Source: Naasia sp. (lineage in GTDB: Bacteria > Actinomycetota > Actinomycetes > Actinomycetales > Microbacteriaceae). Taken from it: a DNA stretch of 64,000 nt. This document shows positions 24,165 through 32,728 of the stretch, piece after piece. Below the pieces are notes generated by a model. That model did not search any database. It saw only the letters and a list, made by a program, of their open reading frames with translations, and was not told the DNA's origin. The stretch's first letter is position 1, and each line of letters opens with the position of its first letter. The position numbers and the translations under genes are program-made. Location: assembly GCF_025465545.1 (NCBI RefSeq), contig NZ_JAODMK010000003.1, forward strand, positions 1 through 64,000, read 5' to 3'.

Positions 24165-26237
24165 GTGGCTCCGGGATCATCGAGGCGTGCGTCGCGGCTG
24201 ACGGGCCTGCTGCTTGCCGGAACGGTGGCCGCGATCGTGCTCGGCACGGCGGCGCCGGCCGCTGCAGTGGAGCCGGTCCAGTTCGGCTCGTCCGACATCG
24301 TCGACACGGTGAACGCGCTCGGCGGCGATCAGACGAAAGTCGAAGACGCTCTGAACGCCCTTCAGCAGAGCACCGGCGTGACACTCCTCGTCGCCTACAT
24401 CGACTCCGCGGACAACCCGGACGACCTGGACCAGTGGGTCCAATCCGTCGCGGACCTGAACGGGCTCGGCGACGACAACGCCCTCCTGGTGGTCGCGGTC
24501 GATGATCGCCAGTACCGCTTCACCATCGACGGCGGCATGGCGGTGACCGATGCCCAGCTCGACGCGATCCGCACCGACCGGATCGTGCCCGCGCTCGGCC
24601 AGGACGACTGGGCGGGCGGAGCCATCGGCGCAGCCGAGGGACTGCAGTCGGCGCTCGGCGGCGGTTCCGGCGACACCGGCACCGGTTCGAGCGGCGGGGG
24701 GTCCTTCAACTTCCTGCCGACGCTCCTGATCCTCGGCGGCTTCGTGCTCGTCGTCGTCCTCGTCACCCGGATCCTCGCCCGGCGCAAGAAGCGGCTTGCT
24801 TCGCAGACCCAGGAGGCGCAGCAGAAGCAGCTGGACCAGAAAGCGGGCGGCCTTCTCGTCGAGCTGGACGACGCGCTCAAGACGAGCGAGCAGGAGCTCG
24901 GCTTCGCCGAGGCGGAGTTCGGAGCGGAGTCCACGGCGGCATTCCATGTCGCACTGGAGTCGGCGAGCGGCAAGGTGCGCGACGCCTTCCGCATCAAGCA
25001 GCGACTGGATGACGCGGAGCCGGAGACCGCGCAGGAGCGCTACGAGCTGTCCACCCGGATCGTGGAGCTCTGTCAGGAGGCGGACCGCGAGCTCGATGCG
25101 CAGGCGGACGCGTTCGAGAAGCTCCGCGAGGTCGGCCGCAACGCTCCGGCGGCCCTGCAGACCATGACGGCGGACGCCGAGCGGATCGGCGCCCGCGTAG
25201 AGGCCGCTGAGGCCACGCTCACCGCGCTCGCATCCCGCTACGACCCCTCAGCGCTCACGAGCATCGCGGGGAACCCGGATCAGGCTCGCAAGCTCCTGGC
25301 CTTCGCCGCCTCGGCCGGCGAGCGGGCGGCGGAGAGCATCCGCGCCGGAAAGGGCGGTGCCGCCGCGGTGGCGGTGCGCGACGCCCAGCAGGCGCTCGGC
25401 CAGGCCACCCAGCTCCTCGACGCGGTCGACCGCGCGGGCGGCGACCTGGAGGGCGCGACCGGCAAGCTCACCGACGCCGCGGGCGCGCTCCGGGAGGACA
25501 TCGCGGAGGCGGAGGGCCTCTCCCCCGCCACCCGCGCCGGCACCCCCGACCTCGAGGGGGTCCTCCGCGAGGCCGAGCGCGTCCTGGCCGAGGTGGCGTC
25601 CGGCGCACTGGGCGGCCGGGATCCGATCACCGCCCTGAGCACGGTGACTGCGCTGGAGCAGCGCATCGACGCGGCCCTCGCCCCAGCTCGCGAGCAGGCG
25701 CAGCGGGTCGAGAGGGCTCGGGCCACCCTGGGTCGGGCGATCGGCTCCGCGCAGGCGCAGGTGGGTGCAGCAGCGAACTTCATCACCACCCGTCGGGGCG
25801 GCGTGGGCGCCGACGCCCGCACGCGGCTCGCCGAGGCCTCCCGCCGCTTGGCGCAGGCGCAGTCGCTGGCCGAGACGGATCCCGAGCGGGGTCTCACCGA
25901 GGCGCAGGCGGCGGAATCCCTGGCGTCCAGCGCGCTCAACCTGGCGCAGAGCGACGTCGGCGACTTCTGGGGCTCCGGCGGCACCGTTCCGGTGCGCGGA
26001 GGGGGTGGGCAGGTCGGCGGCGACATCGCCGGCGCCGTGCTCGGCGGCATCATCGGCGGCATGCTCGGCGGCGGGGGCGGCAGGCGCGGTGGGTACGGCG
26101 GGGGCTTCGGGGGCGGCGGCTTCGGCGGGGGCGGCTTCGGCGGATCGCGCGGAGGGGGCGGCGGCTTCGGCGGATCGCGGGGGTTCGGGGGCTCCGGCGG
26201 TGGAGGCGGACGCCGCGGCGGGGGCGGGCGCTTCTAG
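24165..26237 (+). CDS. TPM-domain membrane protein with coiled coil and glycine-rich tail
   Basis: 690 residues. A signal peptide (about 1-34) leads to a TPM (PF04536-type) domain (to about 155; TKVEDALNALQQSTGVTLLVAYID and ALLVVAVDDRQYRFTIDGG). A Ser/Gly linker follows, then one membrane helix near 185-205, a 350-residue Ala/Glu-rich helical region, and a C-terminal tail almost wholly of Gly, Arg, Phe and Ser. The tail follows a hydrophobic GGDIAGAVLGGIIGGMLGG segment that may insert in the membrane. It is followed by pspA after 52 bases, so a role in envelope stress is likely; the mechanism is unknown. Confidence 0.88.
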   Translation: MAPGSSRRASRLTGLLLAGTVAAIVLGTAAPAAAVEPVQFGSSDIVDTVNALGGDQTKVEDALNALQQSTGVTLLVAYIDSADNPDDLDQWVQSVADLNGLGDDNALLVVAVDDRQYRFTIDGGMAVTDAQLDAIRTDRIVPALGQDDWAGGAIGAAEGLQSALGGGSGDTGTGSSGGGSFNFLPTLLILGGFVLVVVLVTRILARRKKRLASQTQEAQQKQLDQKAGGLLVELDDALKTSEQELGFAEAEFGAESTAAFHVALESASGKVRDAFRIKQRLDDAEPETAQERYELSTRIVELCQEADRELDAQADAFEKLREVGRNAPAALQTMTADAERIGARVEAAEATLTALASRYDPSALTSIAGNPDQARKLLAFAASAGERAAESIRAGKGGAAAVAVRDAQQALGQATQLLDAVDRAGGDLEGATGKLTDAAGALREDIAEAEGLSPATRAGTPDLEGVLREAERVLAEVASGALGGRDPITALSTVTALEQRIDAALAPAREQAQRVERARATLGRAIGSAQAQVGAAANFITTRRGGVGADARTRLAEASRRLAQAQSLAETDPERGLTEAQAAESLASSALNLAQSDVGDFWGSGGTVPVRGGGGQVGGDIAGAVLGGIIGGMLGGGGGRRGGYGGGFGGGGFGGGGFGGSRGGGGGFGGSRGFGGSGGGGGRRGGGGRF

Positions 26238-26289
26238 GCTCCGTGCATCGACTCAATCCAGATCCAGATCACGAGAGAAAGAGGAACAC

Positions 26290-27030
26290 ATGGCGAAGCA
26301 GACCATCTTCGGCAGGATCGCTCAGCTGGCCAGGGCCAACATCAATTCGCTGATCGACTCGGCGGAGGACCCCCAGCTGATGCTCGACCAGCTCGTCCGC
26401 GACTACACCGGCAGCATCGCGGAGGCGGAGAGCGCGATCGCCCAGACGATCGGCAACCTCCGACTCGTCGAGGACGACTATCGGGAGGACGTGCAGAACG
26501 CCGAGGAGTGGGGTCGCAAGGCCATCGCGGCGAGCGCCAAGGCCGACGAGCTCCGGGCCGCGGGCGACACCGCGGGAGCCGACAAGTTCGACGCACTCGC
26601 CAAGGTCGCGCTCACTCGTCAGCTCTCGTCCGAGAACGAGGCCAAGGGCGCCCAGCCGACCATCGCCTCCCAGACCGAGGTCGTCGATCGGCTCAAGACC
26701 GGCCTCCAGAAGATGCGCGAGAAGCTCGGCGAGCTGACCGCGAAGCGCAACGAGCTCGTCGCCCGGCAGAAGACCGTCCAGGCCCAGAGCGTGGTGCAGG
26801 ACGCCATCAAGAGCATCGACATCATGGACCCGACCAGCGAGGTGAGCCGCTTCGAGGACAAGATCCGCCGCGAGGAGGCCCGCGTCCGCGGCCAGGAGGA
26901 GCTCGCGGCATCCAGCCTCGACTCGCAGTTCGAGAGCCTCGAGGACCTCGGCGAGCTGACCGAGGTCGAGGCGCGGCTCGCGGCCCTCAAGGCGGGCAGC
27001 GCGCCCAAGGCCATCTCCTCCGGATCCTGA
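26290..27030 (+). CDS. PspA/IM30-family protein
   Basis: 246 residues, nearly all helical: FGRIAQLARANINSLIDSAEDPQLMLDQLVRDY at the N-terminus is the amphipathic membrane-binding helix of PspA/Vipp1 proteins, followed by long coiled coils. These ESCRT-III-like proteins form rods or rings on stressed membranes. AGAGGAAC precedes the ATG. The upstream TPM protein is probably its operon partner; no PspF/PspBC or ClgR-type gene is adjacent. Confidence 0.93.
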   Translation: MAKQTIFGRIAQLARANINSLIDSAEDPQLMLDQLVRDYTGSIAEAESAIAQTIGNLRLVEDDYREDVQNAEEWGRKAIAASAKADELRAAGDTAGADKFDALAKVALTRQLSSENEAKGAQPTIASQTEVVDRLKTGLQKMREKLGELTAKRNELVARQKTVQAQSVVQDAIKSIDIMDPTSEVSRFEDKIRREEARVRGQEELAASSLDSQFESLEDLGELTEVEARLAALKAGSAPKAISSGS

Positions 27031-27034
27031 TCCC

Positions 27035-27071
27035 GATCGGAGGCGCCTGCCGTCGGGCGGCGCCTCCGATC
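27035..27071 (+). terminator. Hairpin after pspA
   Basis: Perfect 13-bp arms GATCGGAGGCGCC (27035-27047) and its complement (27059-27071) starting four bases past the pspA stop codon, loop 11 bases. Confidence 0.75.
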
Positions 27072-27072
27072 A

Positions 27073-27106
27073 GATCACCCGATCCCGGTCAGGCCACCGG
27101 GTGATC
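27073..27106 (-). terminator. Hairpin at the end of the threonine ammonia-lyase gene
   Basis: GATCACCC (27073-27080) pairs with GGGTGATC (27099-27106), which overlaps the stop codon. With the pspA hairpin it separates two convergent genes. Confidence 0.5.
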
Positions 27107-28364
27107 AGGAATCGGCGATGCGGGGGTCGTAGCCGGCGCTGCGAAGGGTGTCGAGGATCAGGGCGGCGTGATCGCGTCCGCGCGTCTCCACGCTGACCTC
27201 GATCTCGACCTCGCTGATCTGCAGCCCCCGGCCGTGCCGGGTGTGCAGCACCTCCACCACGTTGGCGTTGGCGTCGGCGATGAGCTTGGAGATCTCGGCC
27301 AGCTGGCCGGGCCGGTCGGGCAGACCGATGCGGAGGCTGAGGTACCGGTCGGATGCGGCCAGTCCCCGGCTGATCACCCGCTCCATCATGAGCGGGTCGA
27401 TGTTTCCCCCGGACAGCACGATCACCGTGGTGCCGAGGTCGTTCCCAAGCCGACCGCTGAGCACGGCGGCCACTCCCACAGCTCCCGCCGGCTCCACCAC
27501 GAGCTTCGCGCGCTCGAGCAGCACGACGAGAGCCTGGGCGGTCTCGTCGTCCGTCACCGTGAGCACCTGATCGACCGCCTCGCGGATGATCTCGAAGTTG
27601 AGCACTCCCGGACGGGAGACCGCGATGCCGTCGGCTATCGTCGCGGCGATCTCCACCGTGACCACCTCCCCCCGCTCGATGGAGACCGGGTAGGGCGCGG
27701 CGTTCGCCGCCTGCACGCCGATGATCCGCACCGGACGCTCGCGGCCCGCTGTCTTCTGCTTGATGGCGCTCGCGATGCCGGCGACGAGGCCGCCGCCGCC
27801 GATCGGCACGATGACCGTGTCGAGGTCCGGGACCTGGTCGAGGATCTCCAGCCCGAGCGTCCCCTGCCCGGCGATGACGTCCGGGTGGTCGAACGGCGGG
27901 ATGAGCACGGCTCCGGTCCTGGCGGCGTACTCCGCTGCGGCCAGCAGCGGCTCGTCCACGCTGTGGCCGCGGAGGATGACCTCTGCGCCGTACTCCCGGG
28001 TGGCCTGCAGCTTGGGCAGCGGAACGCCGATGGGCATGAAGATCGTGGCCGAGATGCCGAGCTCCCGCGCCGCGAGGGCGACGCCCTGCGCGTGGTTGCC
28101 GGCCGAGGCGGCGACCACGCCGCGCGCCCGCTCCTCGGGGGTCAGCTGGGAGAGCCGGTTGTACGCACCGCGGATCTTGTACGACCCGGTCCGCTGGAGG
28201 TTCTCGCACTTCAGGCGGACGGGGCTGCCGAGGGCGCCGGCGAGGAAGCGGGAGCTCTGCATGGGCGTCTCGTCGACCACCGCGGCCACCACGACGCGGG
28301 CGCGCTCGAAGTCGTCGAGGGTGGGTCCCGGATAGGCGGTGCGGGGCGCCGTCGTGTCACTCAA
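27105..28364 (-). CDS. ilvA: Threonine ammonia-lyase with ACT domain
   Basis: 419 residues; deaminates threonine to 2-oxobutanoate with PLP. The PLP lysine is in RTGSYKIRGAYN, the phosphate-binding loop in PIGGGGLVAGIASA, and an ACT-like domain (from about residue 330, LRIGLPDRPGQLAEISKLIAD) closes the protein, like the TdcB/IlvA short form. A TTG start at 28364 is chosen: it follows GAGGTGG and overlaps the stop of the AI-2E gene, so the two are translationally coupled. Longer upstream starts lack a ribosome-binding site. Confidence 0.93.
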   Translation of the reverse strand: MSDTTAPRTAYPGPTLDDFERARVVVAAVVDETPMQSSRFLAGALGSPVRLKCENLQRTGSYKIRGAYNRLSQLTPEERARGVVAASAGNHAQGVALAARELGISATIFMPIGVPLPKLQATREYGAEVILRGHSVDEPLLAAAEYAARTGAVLIPPFDHPDVIAGQGTLGLEILDQVPDLDTVIVPIGGGGLVAGIASAIKQKTAGRERPVRIIGVQAANAAPYPVSIERGEVVTVEIAATIADGIAVSRPGVLNFEIIREAVDQVLTVTDDETAQALVVLLERAKLVVEPAGAVGVAAVLSGRLGNDLGTTVIVLSGGNIDPLMMERVISRGLAASDRYLSLRIGLPDRPGQLAEISKLIADANANVVEVLHTRHGRGLQISEVEIEVSVETRGRDHAALILDTLRSAGYDPRIADS

Positions 28365-29601
28365 CCGGAGCCACCTCTTCCACGGCGGGGCGGGGATCGG
28401 TCCGCCACTGCCCGCGAGCAATGTAGCCGATCATCACGTTCACCGTGGCGACGACCGGCACGGCGAAGAACGTGCCGGGGATTCCCGCGAGGCTCGCCCC
28501 TGCGACGACCGCGAGGACCACGGCGAGCGGGTGCACCTTGACGGCCGTGCCCATGATCAGGGGCTGCAGCACGTGGCCCTCGAGCTGTTGGACGAGCAGC
28601 ACGATGCCGAGCATGATCAGCGCAGTCACCGGGCCGTTGTAGACCAGAGCGATGAAGATCGCGAGGGTGCCGGTGACGACCGCGCCGATCACGGGGACGA
28701 ACGAGCCGAGGAACACGAGGACCGCGATCGGGATGGCGAGCGGGATCCCGAGGATGAACGCACCCAGGCCGATGCCCACCGCATCGATGAAGGCGACCAG
28801 GATCTGCACGCGGACGAAGTTGCCGAGGGTGGCCCAGCCGGCGTGCCCGGCGCCGTCGATAGCGGGACGCGCGCGCCTCGGGAAGAGCCGCACGACCCAG
28901 GCCCAGATGCCGCGGCCGTCGATCAGCAGGAACAGGGTGCTGAACAGCACGAGCAGGAGCCCGGTGAGGACGTGACCGAGGGTGAGCCCCACCGACAGGG
29001 CGCCGGAGACGAGCACCTGGCTGTCCTTTTGGGCGGACGACACGATCTGGCTGATGTAGTCGTTGAGCTGCGCCTCGGTGAGGTGCAGCGGCGAGGCGAG
29101 CAGGAAGTCCTTCAGCTGCGCGTAGGACTCCACCGACTTGGCCTGCAGGTCGCTGAAGCCGCGCGCGACCTGGGTCACCACAAGATAGATGAGGCCGGAC
29201 AGGGCGACCAGGAGGCCGATCTCGGCGACCGCGATGGCCAGCCACTTGGGCCACCGATGGCGGACCAGGAAGTGCACGAGCGGCACGAGCAGCGCGGCGA
29301 TCAGCACTGCGACCAGCACCGGGATGACCAGCTCGCGCAGCTGCACGATCAGGAACAGCACGAGTCCGAGCACGGCGGCGACGGCCAGGATGCGCCACGC
29401 CCACGCGCCGGCGACGAGCATGCCCGGCGGCATCGATCCGGGCGGGAGGGCGGGCGGCAGACCGGACGGCACCGATCCCGGCTCCGGGTCGGGCCGCGCC
29501 AGCCGTGCTGCGGAGCCGGCGGTCGGGGCGGCCACGGCGCTGACGGCCTGCTCGGGCCGCTCGGGCTCTCGATCGGATCGCTTTCCACGTCCTATTGGCA
29601 T
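28357..29601 (-). CDS. AI-2E family transporter (permease)
   Basis: 414 residues with a 60-residue charged/Pro-rich N-terminus and about eight membrane segments, including the family pattern of a large central cytoplasmic region followed by GIGLGAFILGIPLAIPIAVLVFLGSFVPVIGAVVTG and VVAGASLAGIPGTFFAVPV. Members export diverse small molecules or exchange sodium and protons; the autoinducer name should not be taken literally. TAAACT six bases before the ATG suggests a leaderless mRNA shared with ilvA. Confidence 0.9.
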   Translation of the reverse strand: MPIGRGKRSDREPERPEQAVSAVAAPTAGSAARLARPDPEPGSVPSGLPPALPPGSMPPGMLVAGAWAWRILAVAAVLGLVLFLIVQLRELVIPVLVAVLIAALLVPLVHFLVRHRWPKWLAIAVAEIGLLVALSGLIYLVVTQVARGFSDLQAKSVESYAQLKDFLLASPLHLTEAQLNDYISQIVSSAQKDSQVLVSGALSVGLTLGHVLTGLLLVLFSTLFLLIDGRGIWAWVVRLFPRRARPAIDGAGHAGWATLGNFVRVQILVAFIDAVGIGLGAFILGIPLAIPIAVLVFLGSFVPVIGAVVTGTLAIFIALVYNGPVTALIMLGIVLLVQQLEGHVLQPLIMGTAVKVHPLAVVLAVVAGASLAGIPGTFFAVPVVATVNVMIGYIARGQWRTDPRPAVEEVAPVE

Positions 29602-29607
29602 CGCCCC

Positions 29608-29613
29608 AGTTTA
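29608..29613 (-). promoter_or_regulatory. -10 hexamer TAAACT of the AI-2E/ilvA operon
   Basis: It ends six bases before ATG 29601, with gap GGGGCG. Confidence 0.5.
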
Positions 29614-29675
29614 GGGAGGCCCGAGCAGCGTCGAGCACCGGCTTGACCAGGCCTCCTGCTGTCGGAGCGGGCGGC

Positions 29676-29681
29676 TAGGGT
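29676..29681 (+). promoter_or_regulatory. -10 hexamer TAGGGT of the YcaQ-like gene
   Basis: It ends seven bases before GTG 29689. Confidence 0.45.
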
Positions 29682-29688
29682 CGCCTAC

Positions 29689-30888
29689 GTGGTCGACTCC
29701 ATGAGTGCCGCCCAGGCCCGCCGAACGGCTCTCGCGGCACAGGGCATCGGGAGGCCCCGACCCGCCACCGTGGGCAGCCGGCAGCTCAACTCGCTGATCG
29801 ACCGGCTGGGCGTGCTGCAGATCGACTCGGTCAACGTGTTCGAGCGCAGCCACTACCTGCCCGTCTTCGCCCGGCTCGGCGCCTACGACCGGTCGCTGCT
29901 CGACCGGCTCCTCCTCGCGCCGCCCGGGCGCTACGTGGAATACCTGCCGCACGTGGCCTGCTTCCTTCCGGTCGACGCGTGGCCGCTGTTCCGCTGGCGG
30001 ATGGCCGCCTATCGCGAGAAGCACGCGTCCGCGCCGTGGGTGCAGGCGAACGGGGAGATGCTCGACTGGCTCCGTGCGGAACTGGCGGAGCGCGGCCCCC
30101 TGGCCGCCCGCGAGATCGAGCACGACGCCAACGTGCGCCGCGGTCCGTGGTGGGGCTGGTCCGACATCAAGGAGGGGCTCGAGCACCTCTTCTGGTGGGG
30201 AGAGGTCGCGACGGCGGGCCGCACCCGCTTCGAGCGCCGCTACGCCCTCGCCGAGCAGGTGCTCCCCCGCGAGGTGCTCGACGTGCACATCGCCAAGGAG
30301 CACGCCTTCCGCGAGTTGCTGGCCCGTGCGGCGGCCGCACACGGGGTGGGCACCGCGCGGGACTTCGCCGACTACTACCGGCTTCGCGGCCCGGGGGTCG
30401 GCGTCGCACTGCGGGAGCTCGAGGACGACGGGGTGCTCGTACCGGTGCAGGTCGACGGCTGGCACCAGGGCGGCCGGCCGCTCCAGGCCTGGCGCCACCG
30501 CGACGCCGGCACCCCGCGGCGGATCGAGACGACGGCTCTGCTCTCCCCGTTCGACCCGGTCGTGTGGGAGCGGTCGCGCACGGAGCGACTGTTCGGCTTC
30601 CACTACCGGATCGAGATCTACACCCCGGCACCGAAGCGGGTGTTCGGCTACTACGTGCTGCCGGTCCTCGTCGACGACCAGCTGGTCGGCCGAGTCGACC
30701 TGAAGAGCGACCGGCGGGCGGGGATCCTCCGCGTGCAGGCGGCATGGTCGGAGGACGGGCGCGCTGAGCCGCACGCGGAGCGCATCGCGGCGCAGCTGCG
30801 CGATGCGGCAATGTGGCAGGGCCTGGACGCGGTGTCGGTCGAGCCCAGAGGCACCCTGGCACCGCGGCTGACCCTCGCCCTGTCCTGA
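29689..30888 (+). CDS. YcaQ-type winged-helix DNA glycosylase (crosslink repair family)
   Basis: 399 residues. The N-terminal half carries the family pattern LIDRLGVLQIDSVNVFERSHYLPVFARLG, YVEYLPHVACFLP and WGWSDIKEGLEHLFWWGEV; the C-terminal half ends with TTALLSPFDPVVWERSRTERLFGFHYRIEIY. E. coli YcaQ unhooks interstrand DNA crosslinks, and Streptomyces AlkZ is the resistance form found in azinomycin clusters. No antibiotic cluster is present here, so a general repair role is likely. Confidence 0.9.
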   Translation: MVDSMSAAQARRTALAAQGIGRPRPATVGSRQLNSLIDRLGVLQIDSVNVFERSHYLPVFARLGAYDRSLLDRLLLAPPGRYVEYLPHVACFLPVDAWPLFRWRMAAYREKHASAPWVQANGEMLDWLRAELAERGPLAAREIEHDANVRRGPWWGWSDIKEGLEHLFWWGEVATAGRTRFERRYALAEQVLPREVLDVHIAKEHAFRELLARAAAAHGVGTARDFADYYRLRGPGVGVALRELEDDGVLVPVQVDGWHQGGRPLQAWRHRDAGTPRRIETTALLSPFDPVVWERSRTERLFGFHYRIEIYTPAPKRVFGYYVLPVLVDDQLVGRVDLKSDRRAGILRVQAAWSEDGRAEPHAERIAAQLRDAAMWQGLDAVSVEPRGTLAPRLTLALS

Positions 30889-30914
30889 CGCCCGCCGCCG
30901 CCGGTCGGCACGAC

Positions 30915-30966
30915 GGCCGCAACCATGCGGCCAATTTGGGACGGCACGCCGTTGCGGTTTGGCCGC
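30915..30966. terminator. Nested hairpins between ycaQ-like gene and htpX
   Basis: GGCCGC/GCGGCC (30915-30920, 30927-30932) and the alternative GCGGCCAA/TTGGCCGC (30927-30934, 30959-30966) share the middle arm, so two exclusive stems can form between the convergent genes. Confidence 0.5.
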
Positions 30967-30987
30967 GGCGTCGCGTCCGTCGGGGAG

Positions 30988-31875
30988 CTAGAAGCTTCCG
31001 CCCATCCGCTCGAGGCGTGCGATCCGCTCCGCGATGGGCGGGTGCGTGCTGAAGAGCTTCTCGAGGGCGCCGGGCTTCAGCGGGTCGGCGATCCAGAGGT
31101 GAGCCATGGAGGAGTTCTGGCGGCGCAGCGGCCGGCCATGGATCTCCAGCTTCTCCAACGCGCGCGCCAGCGCATCCGGATGGCGCGTGGTGAGCGCCCC
31201 CGTGGCATCCGCCAGGTACTCGCGCTGGCGCGATATCGCCAGCTGCACGAGGGTGGCGACGAGCGGGGCGACGACCATCGCGACGAGACCGAAGACGAGC
31301 ACGACCGGGTTGCCGTTGTTGCCACGGCCCCGGCCGCCGAAGAACGCCATCCGCAGCAGGATGTCCGAGAGGATGCCGACCGCGACGACGAGCCCGTAGA
31401 CGATCAGCGAGACGCGGATGTCGTAGTTGCGCACGTGCCCGAGCTCGTGCGCCATGACGCCCTCGAGCTCGGCGTCGTCCAACAGCTCGAGCAGCCCCGT
31501 GGTGGCGGCGACGATCGCATGCTCGGGGTCCCGGCCGGTGGCGAAGGCGTTGGGAGCCGGGTCGCTGATCACGTAGACCTGCGGCATCGGTGTGCCGGTG
31601 GCGATCGAGAGGTTCTCGACGACGCGGTACAGGCGCGGCTCGTCCGCCTTGGTGATCCGCACGCCGCCGCTCATCGCGACCGCCTGACGGGAGGCGAGGA
31701 AGTACTGGAAGACCGCGTAGAGGGCGGCGCCCACCATCACGAGGACCACGATGGAGTAGTCCCCCGGCCTCCCGTAGGCGAGGTTGGCGAGGAAGCCGAG
31801 ACCCCCGATCAGCAGGAAGAAGACCAGCAGGATCACGACCGTGTTGCGCTTGTTCCGCGCGATCGCCTTGTACAC
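30988..31875 (-). CDS. htpX: Membrane zinc metalloprotease HtpX
   Basis: 295 residues of the M48 family: two N-terminal membrane segments (about 12-32, 42-62), the zinc motif HELGH near residue 145 (MAHELGHVRNYD), two more membrane segments, and the third ligand Glu in SRQREYLADATGALTT. It degrades damaged membrane proteins. GGAAGGTAG precedes GTG 31875. It lies 32 bases downstream of lemA, an arrangement widespread in bacteria. Confidence 0.95.
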   Translation of the reverse strand: MYKAIARNKRNTVVILLVFFLLIGGLGFLANLAYGRPGDYSIVVLVMVGAALYAVFQYFLASRQAVAMSGGVRITKADEPRLYRVVENLSIATGTPMPQVYVISDPAPNAFATGRDPEHAIVAATTGLLELLDDAELEGVMAHELGHVRNYDIRVSLIVYGLVVAVGILSDILLRMAFFGGRGRGNNGNPVVLVFGLVAMVVAPLVATLVQLAISRQREYLADATGALTTRHPDALARALEKLEIHGRPLRRQNSSMAHLWIADPLKPGALEKLFSTHPPIAERIARLERMGGSF

Positions 31876-31907
31876 CGAGCGCTACCTTCCGCGCCCGACG
31901 GGGCGGA

Positions 31908-32474
31908 TCAGAACTGGACTCGAGGCGGCTCGGCGATGGCCGCCGGCTCCGTCACCTCGAAGAATTCGCGCTCCGTGAAGCCGAGCGAGCGGGCGAACAG
32001 GTTGTTCGGGAAGATCTTGATCTTGGTGTTCAGCTCGCGGACACCGCCGTTGTAGAACCGGCGTGACGCCTGGATCTTGTCCTCGGTGTCGACCAGTTCG
32101 CTCTGCAGCGCGAGGAAGTTCTGGCTCGCCTGCAGCTGCGGGTACGCCTCCGCTACGGCGAAGATGCTCTTCAGAGCCGTCTGCATGTGGTTCTCGGCGG
32201 CGGACGCCTCGACCGGCGATTGGGCGGACAGCGTCTCGGCGCGGGCCCGGGTGACATCCTCGAAGACGCCCCGCTCATGGGCGGCGTAGCCCTTCACCGA
32301 CTCGATGAGGTTGGGGAGCAGATCCGCTCGTCGCTTGAGCTGCACCGTGATGTCGCTCCACGCCTCGTCGACGCGGACACCGAGCGTGACCAGCGAGTTG
32401 TAGGTGGCCCACAGGTAGATGCCGACGATGAGCACGAGCGCGACCACGATGAGTATCGGGATCAGGATCTCCAT
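31908..32474 (-). CDS. lemA: LemA family protein
   Basis: 188 residues: one N-terminal membrane helix (about 3-25), then the helical LemA domain with YNSLVTLGVRVDEAWSDITVQLKRRADLLPNLIESVKGY and AYPQLQASQNFLALQSELVDTEDKI. LemA proteins pair with HtpX in membrane protein quality control; the exact role is unclear. TATAGT six bases before the ATG predicts a leaderless message. Confidence 0.94.
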   Translation of the reverse strand: MEILIPILIVVALVLIVGIYLWATYNSLVTLGVRVDEAWSDITVQLKRRADLLPNLIESVKGYAAHERGVFEDVTRARAETLSAQSPVEASAAENHMQTALKSIFAVAEAYPQLQASQNFLALQSELVDTEDKIQASRRFYNGGVRELNTKIKIFPNNLFARSLGFTEREFFEVTEPAAIAEPPRVQF

Positions 32475-32480
32475 GCGCTC

Positions 32481-32486
32481 ACTATA
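32481..32486 (-). promoter_or_regulatory. -10 hexamer TATAGT of lemA-htpX
   Basis: It is the strongest -10 in the window, ending six bases before ATG 32474. Confidence 0.6.
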
Positions 32487-32589
32487 GCGACGGCGCTCCG
32501 GCCGGCCGCGCGGAAGTCAGCACCCTCCGAGCCGGGCGGCCGGCCGCGCGCGGGGATGCTCGATCCGCGTACCGGCCCGTACCGGATCG

Positions 32590-32632
32590 CCGAGAAGTCC
32601 CGCTATCCGGACTCGGCAGCGAGACTTTTCGG
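32590..32632 (-). terminator. Hairpin downstream of the tRNA
   Basis: CCGAGAAGTC (32590-32599) pairs with GACTTTTCGG (32623-32632), including one G-U pair. It starts 18 bases past the tRNA 3' end on the minus strand. Confidence 0.5.
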
Positions 32633-32650
32633 CACGTGGCTTGAGATGTG

Positions 32651-32723
32651 TACCCCCAGTGGGACTCGAACCCACACTGGAGCGATTTTAAGTCGCCTGC
32701 CTCTGCCGTTGGGCTATGGGGGC
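32651..32723 (-). tRNA. tRNA with anticodon UAA (Leu codon UUA), short variable loop
   Basis: A 73-base cloverleaf. Acceptor stem GCCCCCA/TGGGGGT has a G1-U72 pair and A73; D arm GCC/GGC; anticodon stem GGCGA/TCGCT with loop CTTAAAA; five-base variable loop CCAGT; T arm GTGGG-TTCGAGT-CCCAC. CCA is not encoded. The anticodon reads the rare UUA codon, but the molecule lacks the long variable arm of leucine tRNAs. It begins five bases after the ndh stop codon, so it may be cotranscribed with ndh. Confidence 0.88.
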
Positions 32724-32728
32724 GGGCA

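Noticed and set aside
29689-30888. Self-resistance gene of an antibiotic cluster (AlkZ-like)
   Set aside because: The neighbours are housekeeping genes and no biosynthetic genes are present.
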